Shown here: in pieces, positions 25,073 to 33,443 of the stretch | Layout of the letters: the number at the start of each line of letters is the position of its first letter | Position numbering within the stretch: position 1 is the first letter of the stretch | Assembly: GCA_003553795.1 (NCBI GenBank) | Contig: PWFH01000142.1 | Coordinates: 1 to 60,469 of the forward strand | Source of the DNA: Egibacter sp. | GTDB lineage: Bacteria > Actinomycetota > Nitriliruptoria > Euzebyales > Egibacteraceae | DNA length: 60,469 bases | Reading direction: 5' to 3' | Notes under the pieces: generated by a model | What the model was told of the DNA's origin: nothing | The model's input: only the letters and a program-made list of their open reading frames with translations | Database searches by the model: none | Made by a program: the position numbers and the translations under genes

Positions 25073-25528
25073 ATGTTCGGCACCGAGCTCTACGTCTCCC
25101 TCGTCGTCGGCGTCGCCCTCAGCCTGCTCTACGCGGAGCGCACGGGCGTGATCCCCGCCGGCCTGGTCGTCCCGGGCTACCTCGCCCTCATCTTCGACCA
25201 GGTCGTCTTCGTCGCCGCGGTGTTCCTCCTCAGCTTCCTCACCTTCCTCCTCGTCGAGCGCGGTGTCAGCCGCTACGTCATCCTGTTCGGACGCAGGCGC
25301 TTCGTCGCGATGCTCTCGGTCGGCGTCATGCTCAAGCTCGTCTTTGACGCGCTGTACCCGACGCTGCCCTTCGAGGTCTACGAGTTCCGGGGGATCGGCG
25401 TCATCGTGCCGGGGCTCATCGCGAACGCCATCTACCGCCAGGGCGTCCTGCACACGGTCGGCTCCACGCTGCTGCTGTCCGGCGCGACCTTCCTCATCGT
25501 CTTCGCGCTCGGGCTGATCGTCGGGTGA
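25073..25528 (+). CDS. capC: Poly-gamma-glutamate synthesis protein CapC/PgsC, 151 aa
   Basis: Small integral membrane partner of CapB. Length matches the family (about 149 residues), and the sequence is nearly all hydrophobic helices: YVSLVVGVALSLLYAER, IPAGLVVPGYLALIF, VVFVAAVFLLSFLTFLLVER and STLLLSGATFLIVFALG. The segment VYEFRGIGVIVPGLIANAIY is a strong CapC signature. ATG 25073 has AGAGGA upstream. It lies 13 bp after capB, and its stop overlaps the capA start in a GTGA (25525-25528), implying coupled translation and a membrane complex of the products. Confidence 0.92.
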   Translation: MFGTELYVSLVVGVALSLLYAERTGVIPAGLVVPGYLALIFDQVVFVAAVFLLSFLTFLLVERGVSRYVILFGRRRFVAMLSVGVMLKLVFDALYPTLPFEVYEFRGIGVIVPGLIANAIYRQGVLHTVGSTLLLSGATFLIVFALGLIVG

Positions 25529-26721
25529 GCACGCCACCCGACCCTGCCGCCACCGCAGGCGCCCCGTCGGGGCGCGCTCGCCTGCAGCGGGTCCTCCGCC
25601 TGCAGCGGCGCTACGCCACCCGTGACGCCCTCGTCGGCGCGGTGCTCTGCCTCGCCGTCGTCGTCGGGGTCAGCCCCCCGACGGGCGCCACCAATCCCGG
25701 GGCGCCCAGCGTCGAGGGTGCGGCCTTCAGCGCCGCGATGGTCGGCGACCTCATGTTCGCTCGCCACGTCGAGGAGGTCGCCGCCGTGCGCGGCTACGAC
25801 GCCCTGCTCGAGCCCGCGCGCCCCTACCTCGAGGCCGACTACGTCACCGGCAACCTCGAACAGGTCGTCAGCGAGCGCGACGACCTGCCCGAGGCCCGCA
25901 AGCTCATCCACCTCCGCGGGGGCCCCGAGCCGCTCGGGCCCCTCGTCGACGCGGGCTTCACCGCCGTGACGCTGGCGAACAACCACACGATGGACCACGG
26001 CATCCCCGGGCTCACCGACACCCTGGCGGCGCTCGACACCGCCGGGCTCGCCCACGTCGGCGCGGGGCTCGACCTCGACGCGGCGAGCGAGGTCCTCTAC
26101 CAGGACCTGGGCGGCCTGCGCGTCGCGACCCTGTCGTTCACCGACGCCTATGTCGAGGGCTTCGTCGCCCGGGCCTTCCAGGGCGGGGTGATGGGCTCCG
26201 ACGAGACCTTCATCGTCCCGGCGATCCAGCGCGCCCGGTCGGAGGCGGACCTCGTCGTCGTGCAGTTCCACTGGGGGGTCGAGTACGACTTCAGCCCCGA
26301 CCGGCGGCAGCGGGAGCTCGCCGAGCTCGCGGCGGCTGCGGGCGCGGACCTCATCGTCGGCCACCACCCCCATACGCTCCAGCCCGTCGAGCGGCTCGGC
26401 GACGCCGTCGTCTTCTACTCGCTCGGCAACTTCGTGTTCGACCAAGGCTGGTCGCGGACGAGGGAGACGGCGGTCGCGCGCTATCACCTGCGGCCCGACG
26501 GCGTCGCCGAGATCTCCCTGCATCCCTTCCTCATTCGGGAGGCGACGCCGCGCCCGCTGTCCGGGCCCACGGGGTGGTACCGCCGCGGCAGGATCCATCT
26601 CCAGCTGCGGGGTGAGGGCCTCGACTGGCGGCGTGACGCTGATCGACTCGTCGCCGAGGTCGACCACCGGCACGTGTTGGAGGAGCGAGCGTCTCGGGAG
26701 CGTGCCCCCGATGATGACTGA
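25525..26721 (+). CDS. capA: Poly-gamma-glutamate synthesis protein CapA/PgsA, 398 aa
   Basis: Surface component of the poly-gamma-glutamate machinery, thought to support transport or synthesis, with a metallophosphatase-like fold (PF09587 type). One N-terminal membrane anchor follows about 33 basic residues (RDALVGAVLCLAVVVGVSP). The outer domain has the family motifs MVGDLMFARHV, VTGNLEQVV, TLANNHTMDHG, QFHWGVEY, ADLIVGHHPHTLQP and YSLGNFVFDQ. The GTG start overlaps the capC stop by 4 bp, and the gene's end overlaps capD by 11 bp. Family assignment is firm; exact chemistry of CapA proteins is still debated. Confidence 0.92.
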   Translation: MSTPPDPAATAGAPSGRARLQRVLRLQRRYATRDALVGAVLCLAVVVGVSPPTGATNPGAPSVEGAAFSAAMVGDLMFARHVEEVAAVRGYDALLEPARPYLEADYVTGNLEQVVSERDDLPEARKLIHLRGGPEPLGPLVDAGFTAVTLANNHTMDHGIPGLTDTLAALDTAGLAHVGAGLDLDAASEVLYQDLGGLRVATLSFTDAYVEGFVARAFQGGVMGSDETFIVPAIQRARSEADLVVVQFHWGVEYDFSPDRRQRELAELAAAAGADLIVGHHPHTLQPVERLGDAVVFYSLGNFVFDQGWSRTRETAVARYHLRPDGVAEISLHPFLIREATPRPLSGPTGWYRRGRIHLQLRGEGLDWRRDADRLVAEVDHRHVLEERASRERAPDDD

Positions 26722-28423
26722 TCGCTGGATCAACGTCGTCCTCGGGGTCATCGTCGTCCTGGGGCTCATCGGCGTGGCCGTCTACGAGCGACCGCGGGCG
26801 GCCGCGGAGCGCGCCGAGCTGCTCGGCGAGGACGTGCTCACCGTCGACGGCGACCTGTCCGACGGGTCACGGGGCACGCAGCGCGCCGGGGCCACCGAGC
26901 CGGGCGACCCGATCGGCGACGGCCCCTTCGGCGTGACGGCCAGCGCGCCGCTGGCCGCCGACGTCGGGGTCGAGGTGCTCGAGCGTGGCGGCAACGCCGT
27001 CGACGCCGCCGTGGCGATGTCCTACGCGCTCGGGGTGGTCGAGCCGTTCGGCTCCGGCATCGGCGGCGGCGGGGTCATGCTCGTCTACGAGCCGGGTGCT
27101 GAACCGGTCTCCTACGACTACCGCGAGGTCGCGCCCGCCTCTGGCGGCCTGCCGACCTCGAACATCGGGGTGCCGGGTTTCGTGGCCGGCATGGCGCACG
27201 TGCACGAGCGCCACGGCTCCCTGGACATGGCCTCGCTCATCGACCCCGCCATCTCCTACGCGGAGGGGGGCTTCGAGGTCGACCCCTACCTCACCGAGCG
27301 GCTCGAGTCGGCCGCGCACCGGCTGCCGATCAACCGTCTGCCCCGGCTCTTCCCGCGCGGGGGCGCGATCCAGGCGGGTGAGGTGCTCACCCAACCCGAG
27401 TACGCCGAGGCGCTCGTCCGCATCGCCGAGGACGGGCCCGCGACGATGCACGGCGGGCCGCTCGGCGACCTCGTCGCGGAGGCGGTGAGCGGGCTGGAGC
27501 CACGGGACCTCGCGGAGTACGAGGTCGTCGAGACCCCGGTGGCGGTCGGCAGCTTCGCGGGATACGACCTCGTCAGCGGAGGACCGCCGGTGTCGGGGCC
27601 GACGCTCGTCGCGATGCTGCAGATCGCCGAGGAGCTCGGTGTCGCGGACCTCGAGGTCGACTCCGCGGACTACCACCATGCGGTGGCCCAGGCCTTCCGG
27701 GCCGCCGACGCCGACCGTACGGCGCGCATCGGCGACCCGAGCTTCGAGAACGTCGACCTCGAGGCGCTGCTCGACCCGTCGTACGCCGCCGAGCGTGCCG
27801 CGGAGATCCCCGAACGGGGCTTCCTCGAGGTCCCGGAGGAACCCAGCTTCGTCGCACCGGAGACCGATACGACCCACGTCGTCGTCGTCGACGGCGAGGG
27901 CATGATGGTCTCGACGACGAACACCCTCAGTAACTTCTTCGGGTCGGGCCTGCCGGTGTCGGGGTTCTTCCTCAACGACCAGCTGAAGAACTTCTCCGGC
28001 GACCCCGCCTCGATCAACGCGCCGGCGCCCGGCAAGCGGCCGCGCAGCTTCATCACCCCCACGATCCTCGCGCGCGACGGGCAGCCGCTGCTCGGCATCG
28101 GCTCGCCCGGGGGGCGCCGCATCCCCTCGACGATGGCCCAGGTGCTGCTGCGGTGGGCGCTGCACGATGAGGACTTGGACGACGCCGTCGAGGCGCCGCG
28201 CTTCCACCTCGAGGCCCGGGAGCTGCACGTCGAGGACACGCTTCCACGAGCGGTCGCCAGCGACCTCCGGTCCCGGGGCTACGAGATCCTCGACGACATC
28301 CCGGTCACGGAGTACTACGGCGCGATCCAGGCGCTGTGGGTCGACGCCGAGTCCGGGGACCTCCGCGGGGTTGCCGACGAGCGGCGGGGAGGCCTGTCGC
28401 AGACCGACGCCAACGGGGGGTAG
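26711..28423 (+). CDS. capD: Gamma-glutamyltransferase / CapD-like poly-gamma-glutamate transpeptidase, 570 aa
   Basis: Ntn-hydrolase of the gamma-glutamyltransferase family. In Bacillus anthracis the CapD member cuts poly-gamma-glutamate and links it to peptidoglycan. Here a membrane anchor (residues 8-25, VVLGVIVVLGLIGVAVY) would place the enzyme outside the cell. The large-subunit motif GIGGGGVMLVYEP is present. The autocleavage nucleophile is Thr387, the first Thr of DTTHVVVVDGEGMMVS, followed by TTNTLSNFFGSGL and the late GSPGGRRIPSTMAQVLL. Start ATG 26711 (or 26714) overlaps capA. Ordinary glutathione GGT is an alternative, but the operon context favours CapD. Confidence 0.88.
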   Translation: MMTDRWINVVLGVIVVLGLIGVAVYERPRAAAERAELLGEDVLTVDGDLSDGSRGTQRAGATEPGDPIGDGPFGVTASAPLAADVGVEVLERGGNAVDAAVAMSYALGVVEPFGSGIGGGGVMLVYEPGAEPVSYDYREVAPASGGLPTSNIGVPGFVAGMAHVHERHGSLDMASLIDPAISYAEGGFEVDPYLTERLESAAHRLPINRLPRLFPRGGAIQAGEVLTQPEYAEALVRIAEDGPATMHGGPLGDLVAEAVSGLEPRDLAEYEVVETPVAVGSFAGYDLVSGGPPVSGPTLVAMLQIAEELGVADLEVDSADYHHAVAQAFRAADADRTARIGDPSFENVDLEALLDPSYAAERAAEIPERGFLEVPEEPSFVAPETDTTHVVVVDGEGMMVSTTNTLSNFFGSGLPVSGFFLNDQLKNFSGDPASINAPAPGKRPRSFITPTILARDGQPLLGIGSPGGRRIPSTMAQVLLRWALHDEDLDDAVEAPRFHLEARELHVEDTLPRAVASDLRSRGYEILDDIPVTEYYGAIQALWVDAESGDLRGVADERRGGLSQTDANGG

Positions 28424-28452
28424 CGGCTGCGCCGGCCTCGGCGTGGTTGCGG

Positions 28453-28458
28453 TAGCGT
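28453..28458 (+). promoter_or_regulatory. Candidate -10 element TAGCGT for the carbonic anhydrase gene
   Basis: TAGCGT ends 50 bp before the GTG at 28509. If active, the carbonic anhydrase gene is not only dependent on the cap promoter. Inference. Confidence 0.3.
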
Positions 28459-28508
28459 AGTCGGCGCCGCTCGCGCCCGCGGCAGGCGAGCGGCTCACCG
28501 GTGACCGC

Positions 28509-29318
28509 GTGAGTGAGGATCGCAGGGTGCGTGAGATCGTCTGGCAGGAGAGCCCCGACGCGGCGTCGCAGCCTGCGTCGGCGGAGGAGGCTCGCGAGCG
28601 GCTCGAGGCGGGCAACCGCGGCTTCGCCGAGGCCGGGGGACAGGATGGACGCCACGTCGTGCCGGTGGGTCGCGAGGCGTTCGGCCTGCCGCGTGAGGAG
28701 GGCGCGGGGCTTCCGCAGGAGCCCTTCGCCGCCCTGCTCGGCTGCGCCGACGCCCGGGTGCCGGCCGAGCTCGTCTTCGGCCAGGTGACGAACAGCCTCT
28801 TCGTCGTGCGCGTGGCCGGCAACATCCTCGGCACCGAGTGCGTCGGCAGCCTGCACTACGCCGCGGGCAACATCCCGACCGTGCGCCTCGTCACCGTGCT
28901 CGGCCACAGCGCCTGCGGGGCGGTCAGCGCCGCGGTCGACGGCTTCCTCGACCCGGCTGCCTACCTCGCCGTCGTCCACGACCAGCAGCTGCGCGCGGTC
29001 GTCGATCCGCTGCTGGCCGGCGTGCGCCTCGCGGCGCTCGCGCTCGGGCGGGCCCACGGCGACGCGGTGACCGGGGCGGAGGGCTACCGCGACGCGCTCG
29101 TGTCGGTCGCCACCGTCGCGAACGCGGCGATCTCCGCGACGGTGCTCGCCGCCGATCTCGACAAGCCGGTCGCGCTCGGCGTCTTCGACCTCGCGAGCCG
29201 ACGCGTCGGACTGCCCGCCGGTGATGGCTGGCGCGCAGGGCTCGTCGACCCGCCGTCCGGCGCCTCGGGCCTCGAGGCCCTGCTCGCCGACGTCGTCGCG
29301 GGGCAGTCGCTGGGGTAG
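28509..29318 (+). CDS. Beta-class carbonic anhydrase, 269 aa
   Basis: Zinc enzyme interconverting CO2 and bicarbonate. The zinc ligands and gating pair are visible: C79, D81 and R83 in LLGCADARVP, then H133 and C136 in VLGHSACGAV. The FGQVTNSLFVVRVAGN and GSLHYAAGN segments are typical beta-class elements. The protein is longer than the minimal family, with an N-terminal 70-residue lead that includes an insert before LLGCADAR (REAFGLPREEGAG) and a non-conserved tail. No signal peptide, so cytoplasmic. It follows capD by 85 bp on the same strand and ends at a shared terminator with glnA1. Start GTG 28509 is one of several nearby choices. Confidence 0.88.
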   Translation: MSEDRRVREIVWQESPDAASQPASAEEARERLEAGNRGFAEAGGQDGRHVVPVGREAFGLPREEGAGLPQEPFAALLGCADARVPAELVFGQVTNSLFVVRVAGNILGTECVGSLHYAAGNIPTVRLVTVLGHSACGAVSAAVDGFLDPAAYLAVVHDQQLRAVVDPLLAGVRLAALALGRAHGDAVTGAEGYRDALVSVATVANAAISATVLAADLDKPVALGVFDLASRRVGLPAGDGWRAGLVDPPSGASGLEALLADVVAGQSLG

Positions 29319-29361
29319 GACCCGCTGCTCCGGGTGTCCGCGCCGCCGGGGTGCACGCAGG

Positions 29362-29401
29362 CCGAGGGCCGCGCCCGCCTCGCGGCGGACGCGGCCCTCG
29401 G
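29362..29401. terminator. Bidirectional hairpin terminator between carbonic anhydrase and glnA1
   Basis: A perfect 12-bp inverted repeat (29362-29373 CCGAGGGCCGCG and 29390-29401) has a 16-nt loop. It lies between two convergent genes, 43 bp from each stop. No T-tract. Confidence 0.7.
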
Positions 29402-29444
29402 ATGATCCGACCAGGTGGTGCCCAGGGGCAGCAGGTGAGCTGGA

Positions 29445-30866
29445 CTAGATGTCGTAGTAGAGGTGGAACTCGTAGGGGTGCGGGCGCAGGCGGACCTGGC
29501 TGACCTCCTCGTCCATCTTGTAGGCGATGTGGGTCTCGATGAGGTCCTCGGTGAAGACCCCGCCCTCGAGCAGGAACTCGTGGTCCTCCTCGAGCGCGGC
29601 GAGCGCCTCCTCGAGGCTCGCCGGCACCGACGGCAGGTCGAGCAGCGCCTCGCGGGGGAGGTCGTAGATGTCCTTGTCGACGGGGTCGGGCGGCTCGATC
29701 TTGTTCTTCACCCCGTCGAGCCCGGCCATGAGCATCGCCGAGAACGCGAGGTAGGGGTTGCACGAGGGGTCGGGCACCCGGAACTCGATGCGCTTGGCCT
29801 TCGGCGAGCGCGAGATGAGCGGGATCCGGCAGGCCGCCGAGCGGTTGCGCTGGCTGTAGACGAGGTTGACCGGCGCCTCGTAGCCCGGCACGAGCCGGCG
29901 GTAGCTGTTCGTCGTCGGGTTCGAGAACGCGAGGACCGACGGGGCGTGCTTGAGGAGGCCGCCGATGTAGTGGCGCGCGACGTCGCTGAGCTGGGCGTAG
30001 CCGTTCTCGTCCCAGAAGAGCGGCTCGTCGCCCTTCCACAGCGACTGGTGGGTGTGCATGCCCGAGCCGTTGTCACCGAAGATCGGCTTCGGCAGGAACG
30101 TCGCGGTCTTGCCCGCCGCCCAGGCGGTGTTCTTGACGATGTACTTGAAGAGCATCGTCTTGTCGGCCATCGCGAGCAGGGTGTCGAAGCGGATGTCGAT
30201 CTCGGCCTGCCCGGCGGTGCCGACCTCGTGGTGCTGGATCTCGACGGGCACGCCCGCCCTCTCGAGTTGGACGACCATCTCCGAGCGGAGGTCGGTGAAG
30301 TGGTCCATCGGGGGGACCGGGAAGTAGCCCTGCTTGTGGCGCGGCTTGTAGCCGAGGTTCGGGCCCTCGTCCTTGCCGGTGTTCCACTGCGCCTCGATGG
30401 AGTCGAGGAAGAAGTACGAGGCCTCGGCCTTGGTGTCGAAGCGGATGTCGTCGAAGATGAAGAACTCCGCCTCGGGGCCGAAGAACGCCTTGTCGGCGAT
30501 GCCGGTGCCCTTGAGGTAGGTCTCGGCCTTCTGCGCGACGTAGCGGGGGTCGCGGCTGTAGCTCTCGCCGGTGACCGGGTCCTTGACGAAGCAGTTGAGG
30601 ATGAGGGTCTTGTGCTGACGGAACGGGTCGACGACCGCCGTGCTCCCGTCGGGCACGAGGACCATGTCGGATTCCTGGATCTCCTGGAACCCGCGCACCG
30701 ACGAGCCGTCGAAGCCGAGGCCCTCGTCGAAGGCGTCCTCGGTGAGCTCGTGGGCCGGCATCGTGAAGTGCTGCATGAGCCCCGGCAGGTCACAGAAGCG
30801 CATGTCGACGAAGTCGATGCCCTCGGTGTCGATCATGGACAGGATGTCTTGCGGTGAGCTCCCCAA
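29445..30866 (-). CDS. glnA1: Glutamine synthetase type I, adenylylation-controlled, 473 aa
   Basis: Main ammonium-assimilating enzyme: glutamate plus ammonium plus ATP to glutamine. Motifs: [71 protein letters not shown] and ACRIPL. The adenylylation tyrosine is Tyr401 in [12 protein letters not shown], the place modified in E. coli GlnA, so GlnE (20832-23750) can act on it. The start is TTG 30866, with AAGGAG seven bases upstream; the N terminus [15 protein letters not shown] aligns with the family, so a later ATG would be too short. The leader is long (about 200 nt from the proposed -10) and a GlnR-like box lies 235 bp upstream. In Mycobacterium tuberculosis the order lipB-lipA...glnA1-glnE-glnA2 is similar; here five genes separate glnA1 from glnE. 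Confidence 0.97.
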   Translation of the reverse strand: MGSSPQDILSMIDTEGIDFVDMRFCDLPGLMQHFTMPAHELTEDAFDEGLGFDGSSVRGFQEIQESDMVLVPDGSTAVVDPFRQHKTLILNCFVKDPVTGESYSRDPRYVAQKAETYLKGTGIADKAFFGPEAEFFIFDDIRFDTKAEASYFFLDSIEAQWNTGKDEGPNLGYKPRHKQGYFPVPPMDHFTDLRSEMVVQLERAGVPVEIQHHEVGTAGQAEIDIRFDTLLAMADKTMLFKYIVKNTAWAAGKTATFLPKPIFGDNGSGMHTHQSLWKGDEPLFWDENGYAQLSDVARHYIGGLLKHAPSVLAFSNPTTNSYRRLVPGYEAPVNLVYSQRNRSAACRIPLISRSPKAKRIEFRVPDPSCNPYLAFSAMLMAGLDGVKNKIEPPDPVDKDIYDLPREALLDLPSVPASLEEALAALEEDHEFLLEGGVFTEDLIETHIAYKMDEEVSQVRLRPHPYEFHLYYDI

Positions 30867-31023
30867 CGTCGTGCTCCTTTCGGTTCGCGTTCAGACTCGA
30901 CGACCGCTGCCTGCCGCTGTGGCTGGCTGCGGGCGCATGGCATCGTTCCGCAGCCGGCGGTCGGGAGGTTCGCCCCCCGAACGACCCGGGCCGCGGCGAC
31001 GCGGCCACGCGGGCCGCCGTTGG

Positions 31024-31047
31024 GGTCAGGGGGCGAACCACCTGACC
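31024..31047 (-). promoter_or_regulatory. Hairpin in the glnA1 5' leader
   Basis: GGTCAGG (31024-31030) and CCTGACC (31041-31047) form a 7-bp stem with a 10-nt loop inside the predicted untranslated leader. Further down, GTTCG-N5-CGAAC (30968-30982) forms another symmetric element. No known riboswitch class was recognised. Confidence 0.3.
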
Positions 31048-31062
31048 GCCGTTGCGCGGCGA

Positions 31063-31068
31063 ACAGTA
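31063..31068 (-). promoter_or_regulatory. Candidate -10 element TACTGT for glnA1
   Basis: Minus-strand TACTGT lies 21 bp downstream of the GlnR-like boxes and has no -35 match, as expected for an activator-dependent promoter. Inference. Confidence 0.4.
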
Positions 31069-31089
31069 GGGGTGCGGGTTGTCGCCGGC

Positions 31090-31116
31090 GTTTCCCCACC
31101 GTTTCGATCACGTAAC
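31090..31116 (-). promoter_or_regulatory. GlnR-like nitrogen-regulator boxes upstream of glnA1
   Basis: On the minus strand the element reads GTTAC-N6-GAAAC-N6-GAAAC (plus strand GTTTC at 31090 and 31101, GTAAC at 31112). The first half-site is an exact match to the published actinobacterial pattern GTnAC-N6-GAAAC. It lies just upstream of the candidate -10. Direct match; binding is inferred. Confidence 0.6.
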
Positions 31117-31141
31117 GCCGCCCGCGGGCGCGGCATGGCCG

Positions 31142-32311
31142 CTAGGTGCCGCCCTCGTCGCCCTCGCCGGGCTCGGCGGGCCCGTCGGGCATCCGCGAGC
31201 CCTCCGAGCGCTGCTGGCGCGGCGTCTCACCGGGCTCCTCGCTCCTCGCCCCTGCGTCACCGCGGAGCGCCTGGCCCCAGCCCGAGTCGCCGGCGGCCCC
31301 GACGGCGGCGGCGTCGTCGGGGTTGTCGTCGCGGATCCACAGCGTGCGCTGGGGGAAGGGGATCTCGATGCCCTCGTCGTCGAAGGCGGTCTTGAGCCGG
31401 CGGCGGATCTCGCGGTTGACGTTCCACTGCTTGCCCGGGACGACCTTGACGACCGCGCGGATGACGATCTCCGAGGCCCCGAAGTCCTCGACGCCCCACA
31501 CCTCAGGCTCGTCGAGGACCAACGCTGCCCAGTCGGGGTCGGCGGCGACGTCGTCGAGGACCCGGCGGATGACCATCGTGGCGTGGCCGAGGTCGGTGTC
31601 GTAGGCGACGCCGATGTCGAGCAGTGACCGTGCCCACTCCTGGCTCATGTTGCCGATGCGGGTGATCTGGCCGTTGGGGATGTGCCACACGACCCCGTTG
31701 AGGTCGCGCAGGCGGGTCGTGCGCAGGGTGATCGCCTCGATCGTGCCGACGGCTTCGCCGGCGTCGACGATGTCGCCGAGGCCGAACTGGTCCTCGACGA
31801 GCATGAAGATCCCCGAGAGGAAGTCCTGGACCAGCTGCTGGGAGCCGAAGCCGATCGCGACGCCGAGGATGCCGGCGCCGGCGATGAGCGGGCCGAGGTT
31901 CACGCCGAACTCGCCGATGACGAGGATGACGGTGATCGTCCAGATGACGAGGCCCGAGATGCTGCGGAGGACGCCTCCGAGGGTCTCCGCGCGCATCGTC
32001 GACCGGCCGACGTCGAGCGGGGTGGTGTCCGACAGCGGGCCCCGCGCCCGCAGGGTGCCGAGGCGCCCGAGCCCCTCGCCGGTCTGCAGGCGCCGCACGC
32101 TGCGCTTGATGAGCCGCCGGACGATGCGGTTGAGCAGCAGGGCGAAGCCGAGGATGATGAGGATGCGCAGCAGCCGCGGGAGGGCCTCCTGGGCGACGGC
32201 CGCGAGGCCGCCGCTCTCGGTCAGCTCGAGCACGAAGTCGTAGATCGGTGCGGCAGCGGGGTTGATGATCTCGTCCTCGCCGTTCTGGGCGAGGACGGGC
32301 CAGGGCGTCAT
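31142..32311 (-). CDS. MscS-family mechanosensitive ion channel, 389 aa
   Basis: Channel that opens under membrane tension to release solutes. Three membrane helices are visible: LLRILIILGFALLLNRIV, RSISGLVIWTITVILVIGE and the pore helix PLIAGAGILGVAIGFGSQQL with the following VQDFLSGIFMLVEDQF. The beta domain follows (GDIVDAGEAVGTIEAITLRT, RDLNGVVWHIPNGQI), then the C-terminal alpha/beta portion ending near PFPQRTLWIRDD. A further 60-residue Gly/Pro/Glu-rich tail is disordered-looking and probably cytoplasmic. ATG 32311 has GGGAGG eight bases upstream. It is upstream of glnA1 on the same strand, but the GlnR-like box between them suggests separate transcription. Confidence 0.92.
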   Translation of the reverse strand: MTPWPVLAQNGEDEIINPAAAPIYDFVLELTESGGLAAVAQEALPRLLRILIILGFALLLNRIVRRLIKRSVRRLQTGEGLGRLGTLRARGPLSDTTPLDVGRSTMRAETLGGVLRSISGLVIWTITVILVIGEFGVNLGPLIAGAGILGVAIGFGSQQLVQDFLSGIFMLVEDQFGLGDIVDAGEAVGTIEAITLRTTRLRDLNGVVWHIPNGQITRIGNMSQEWARSLLDIGVAYDTDLGHATMVIRRVLDDVAADPDWAALVLDEPEVWGVEDFGASEIVIRAVVKVVPGKQWNVNREIRRRLKTAFDDEGIEIPFPQRTLWIRDDNPDDAAAVGAAGDSGWGQALRGDAGARSEEPGETPRQQRSEGSRMPDGPAEPGEGDEGGT

Positions 32312-32397
32312 CGGTGGTGCCTCCCGGGGGGACGTTGGTCGTGGCCGCGCGGCGCGTCGGCGGTGGCCGGGCCGAGCCCCACCCCTCCGACCGCGCG

Positions 32398-32403
32398 AGC
32401 CTA
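32398..32403 (-). promoter_or_regulatory. Candidate -10 element TAGGCT for mscS
   Basis: Minus-strand TAGGCT, 86 bp before the mscS ATG. Pattern-based inference. Confidence 0.3.
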
Positions 32404-32432
32404 GCCCGTGTCGCCGGCGGGGGTCGGCTCGC

Positions 32433-33404
32433 TCAGGCCCCGACGGTGCGCGCCGCCGGCGCGGGTCGCCGCCACACGCCGGCGGCCTCCGCCTGCGCGC
32501 CGGCGCGGTAGGAGGAGCGCACGAGCGGCCCGGACTCGACGTGGGCGAAGCCGAGCTCGGCGCCGACCTGGCGGTAGGCCTCGAACTCCTCGGGCGGCAC
32601 GTAGCGCTGCAGCGCGAGGTGGCGGTGGCTCGGCGGCAGGTACTGGTTGACCGTCACGAGGTCGCAGCCGGCCTCGCGGAGGTCGCGCAGCGCCTCGACG
32701 ACCTCCTCGAACGTCTCGCCCATGCCGAGCATGAGGTTGGACTTCGTCGCCGAGCTCGACCGCGCCTTCGCGCGGGAGAGCAGCTCGAGGCTGCCGTCGT
32801 AGTCGAAGCCGGGTCGCACGTGGCGGAAGAGCCGACGCGGGGTCTCGAGGTTGTGCGCGAGGACCTCGGGGCGGGCGTCGAGCACGAGGTCGAGGAGGTC
32901 GCCGTCGCCACGGAAGTCGTCGATGAGCAGCTCGACGCCGCAGTGCGGCAGGCGCTGCTTGATCTGCCGGCAGGTCTCGGCGTAGAGCCAGGCGGCCTTG
33001 TCGGCGAGGTCGTCGCGGGCCACCCCGGTGACGACGGCGAAGTGCAGGCCCATCGCCTCGACGGCGTCGGCGACGCGCGCGGGCTCCTCGCGGTCGTAGA
33101 CCTTGGGCTTGCCGGTGGCGATCTCGCAGAAGCCGCAGCGGCGGGTGCAGTCGGGGCCGCCGATGAGGAAGGTCGCCTCGCGGTCCTCCCAGCACTCGTG
33201 GATGTTCGGGCAGCTCGCCTCCTCGCACACCGTGTGGAGGTCGAGGTCGCGCATCCGGCGCTTGATCTCGCGGTAGTTCGCGCCGGCCAGCGGCGCGTCG
33301 CGCTTGAGCCAGCGGGGCTTGCGGCGGGGCACCTCGGGGGCGCCGACGATCGTCAGATGGGTGGCGTCGGAGGGGACGACGGAGGTCACGGAAGCGGTCC
33401 TCAC
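32433..33404 (-). CDS. lipA: Lipoyl synthase LipA, 323 aa
   Basis: Radical SAM enzyme that inserts two sulfurs into octanoyl groups on carrier proteins. Both 4Fe-4S cluster motifs are complete: the auxiliary cluster C60, C65, C71 in [16 protein letters not shown] and the radical SAM cluster C86, C90, C93 in [15 protein letters not shown]. The late serine ligand region [11 protein letters not shown] is present. GTG 33404 is the longest start; the GTG at 33389 is also possible. A TAGACT hexamer lies 21 bp upstream, so lipA may have its own promoter inside the lpd-E2-lipB-lipA block. lipB is 39 bp upstream. Confidence 0.96.
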   Translation of the reverse strand: MRTASVTSVVPSDATHLTIVGAPEVPRRKPRWLKRDAPLAGANYREIKRRMRDLDLHTVCEEASCPNIHECWEDREATFLIGGPDCTRRCGFCEIATGKPKVYDREEPARVADAVEAMGLHFAVVTGVARDDLADKAAWLYAETCRQIKQRLPHCGVELLIDDFRGDGDLLDLVLDARPEVLAHNLETPRRLFRHVRPGFDYDGSLELLSRAKARSSSATKSNLMLGMGETFEEVVEALRDLREAGCDLVTVNQYLPPSHRHLALQRYVPPEEFEAYRQVGAELGFAHVESGPLVRSSYRAGAQAEAAGVWRRPAPAARTVGA

Positions 33405-33425
33405 GCTCGCGGTTCGCAGCCCTGC

Positions 33426-33431
33426 AGTCTA
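33426..33431 (-). promoter_or_regulatory. Candidate -10 element TAGACT for lipA
   Basis: Minus-strand TAGACT in the 39-bp gap between lipB and lipA, 21 bp before the lipA start. Inference. Confidence 0.35.
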
Positions 33432-33443
33432 GCGCCGGCGGCC

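Noticed and set aside
30968-30982. GTTCG-N5-CGAAC as a LexA/SOS box
   Set aside because: Half-sites are in the reverse order to the actinobacterial SOS box (CGAAC-N4-GTTCG), and the spacing differs. Kept only as a symmetric leader element.
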